Part shown: in pieces, positions 6,256-6,354 of the stretch
How positions within the stretch are numbered: the stretch's first letter is position 1
How the letters are laid out: every line of letters begins with the position of its first letter
NCBI GenBank assembly: GCA_012511645.1
Contig: JAAZFP010000195.1
Location: 1 to 6,354, forward strand
Direction: 5' to 3'
DNA: 6,354 nucleotides
DNA from: Microbacteriaceae bacterium
Lineage (GTDB): Bacteria; Actinomycetota; Actinomycetes; Actinomycetales; Microbacteriaceae
The notes under the pieces: generated by a model
Seen by the model: only the letters and a program-made list of their open reading frames with translations
Databases searched by the model: none
Told to the model about the DNA's origin: nothing
Program-made: the position numbers and the translations under genes

Positions 6256-6279
6256 GTGCGGCTGCCCAGGCCCCCGCAC
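6256..6279. repeat. Short inverted repeat upstream of the broken oxidoreductase
   Basis: GTGCGG (6256-6261) pairs with CCGCAC (6274-6279) around a 12-base loop, 22 bases before the oxidoreductase ATG on the minus strand. It is followed on that strand by an A-rich stretch, so it is not a terminator; at most it is a leader hairpin or operator for what was once a working gene. Confidence 0.3.
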
Positions 6280-6340
6280 ACGCCGAATGGCCGCCGTACG
6301 CGCTGACCAAAACTAACGGTGCGGAATCATCGAAAATGCG

Positions 6341-6345
6341 AGGAG
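6341..6345 (+). promoter_or_regulatory. Possible ribosome binding site of a gene beginning at or beyond the right edge
   Basis: AGGAG lies 9 bases from the end of the window on the plus strand, a normal distance for a start codon falling at about 6355. An ATG at 6335 lies upstream of it and lacks its own ribosome binding site. The gene itself cannot be seen. Between 6234 and 6340 I find no other coding feature. Confidence 0.3.
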
Positions 6346-6354
6346 AAAGAGGCC

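Overview
The window looks like chromosomal DNA from a moderately GC-rich actinobacterium. An actinobacterium of the Microbacteriaceae type is my best guess, inferred from base composition, GTG/TTG starts, a lipoprotein nuclease with an Excalibur-like tail, and the style of the DUF1801-like and PaiB-like proteins. It is not proven by any marker gene. There is no tRNA, rRNA, CRISPR array, transposase or phage gene.

Layout, left to right. (1) Positions 2-739, plus strand: the C-terminal part of a DUF2130 protein that begins outside the window. (2) Positions 757-794: a perfect 12-bp inverted repeat between two convergent genes, the best terminator candidate in the window. The rest of that gap (795-912) holds nothing I can name. 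(3) Positions 913-3121, minus strand: a tight two-gene unit made of a P-loop GTPase with a DUF697-like hydrophobic C-terminal half, followed one base later by a lipoprotein thermonuclease (SNase fold) with an Excalibur-type calcium-binding tail. (4) Positions 3122-3322: an intergenic stretch with a strong but badly spaced Shine-Dalgarno sequence and a tiny open frame ahead of the GTPase. (5) Positions 3323-4375, minus strand: a six-helix YihY/BrkB-family membrane protein. (6) Positions 4376-4609: a divergent intergenic region with a 14-bp perfect palindrome. (7) Positions 4610-5092, plus strand: a small DUF1801-like protein. (8) Positions 5130-5726, minus strand: a PaiB-type FMN-binding protein, started at TTG with an ideal ribosome binding site. 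(9) Positions 5869-6233, minus strand: the remains of an SDR-type NAD(P)-binding oxidoreductase that has lost its middle and is frameshifted. (10) The right edge has a Shine-Dalgarno-like sequence that probably serves a plus-strand gene just outside.

Functionally this is mostly a set of independent housekeeping or accessory genes. The only clear gene coupling is GTPase plus secreted nuclease, both of known families but with an unexplained joint role. The clearest evolutionary event is the broken oxidoreductase. I did not find a convincing new multi-gene system. The items most worth a check are the GTPase/nuclease pair, the leader in front of it, and the oxidoreductase pseudogene.
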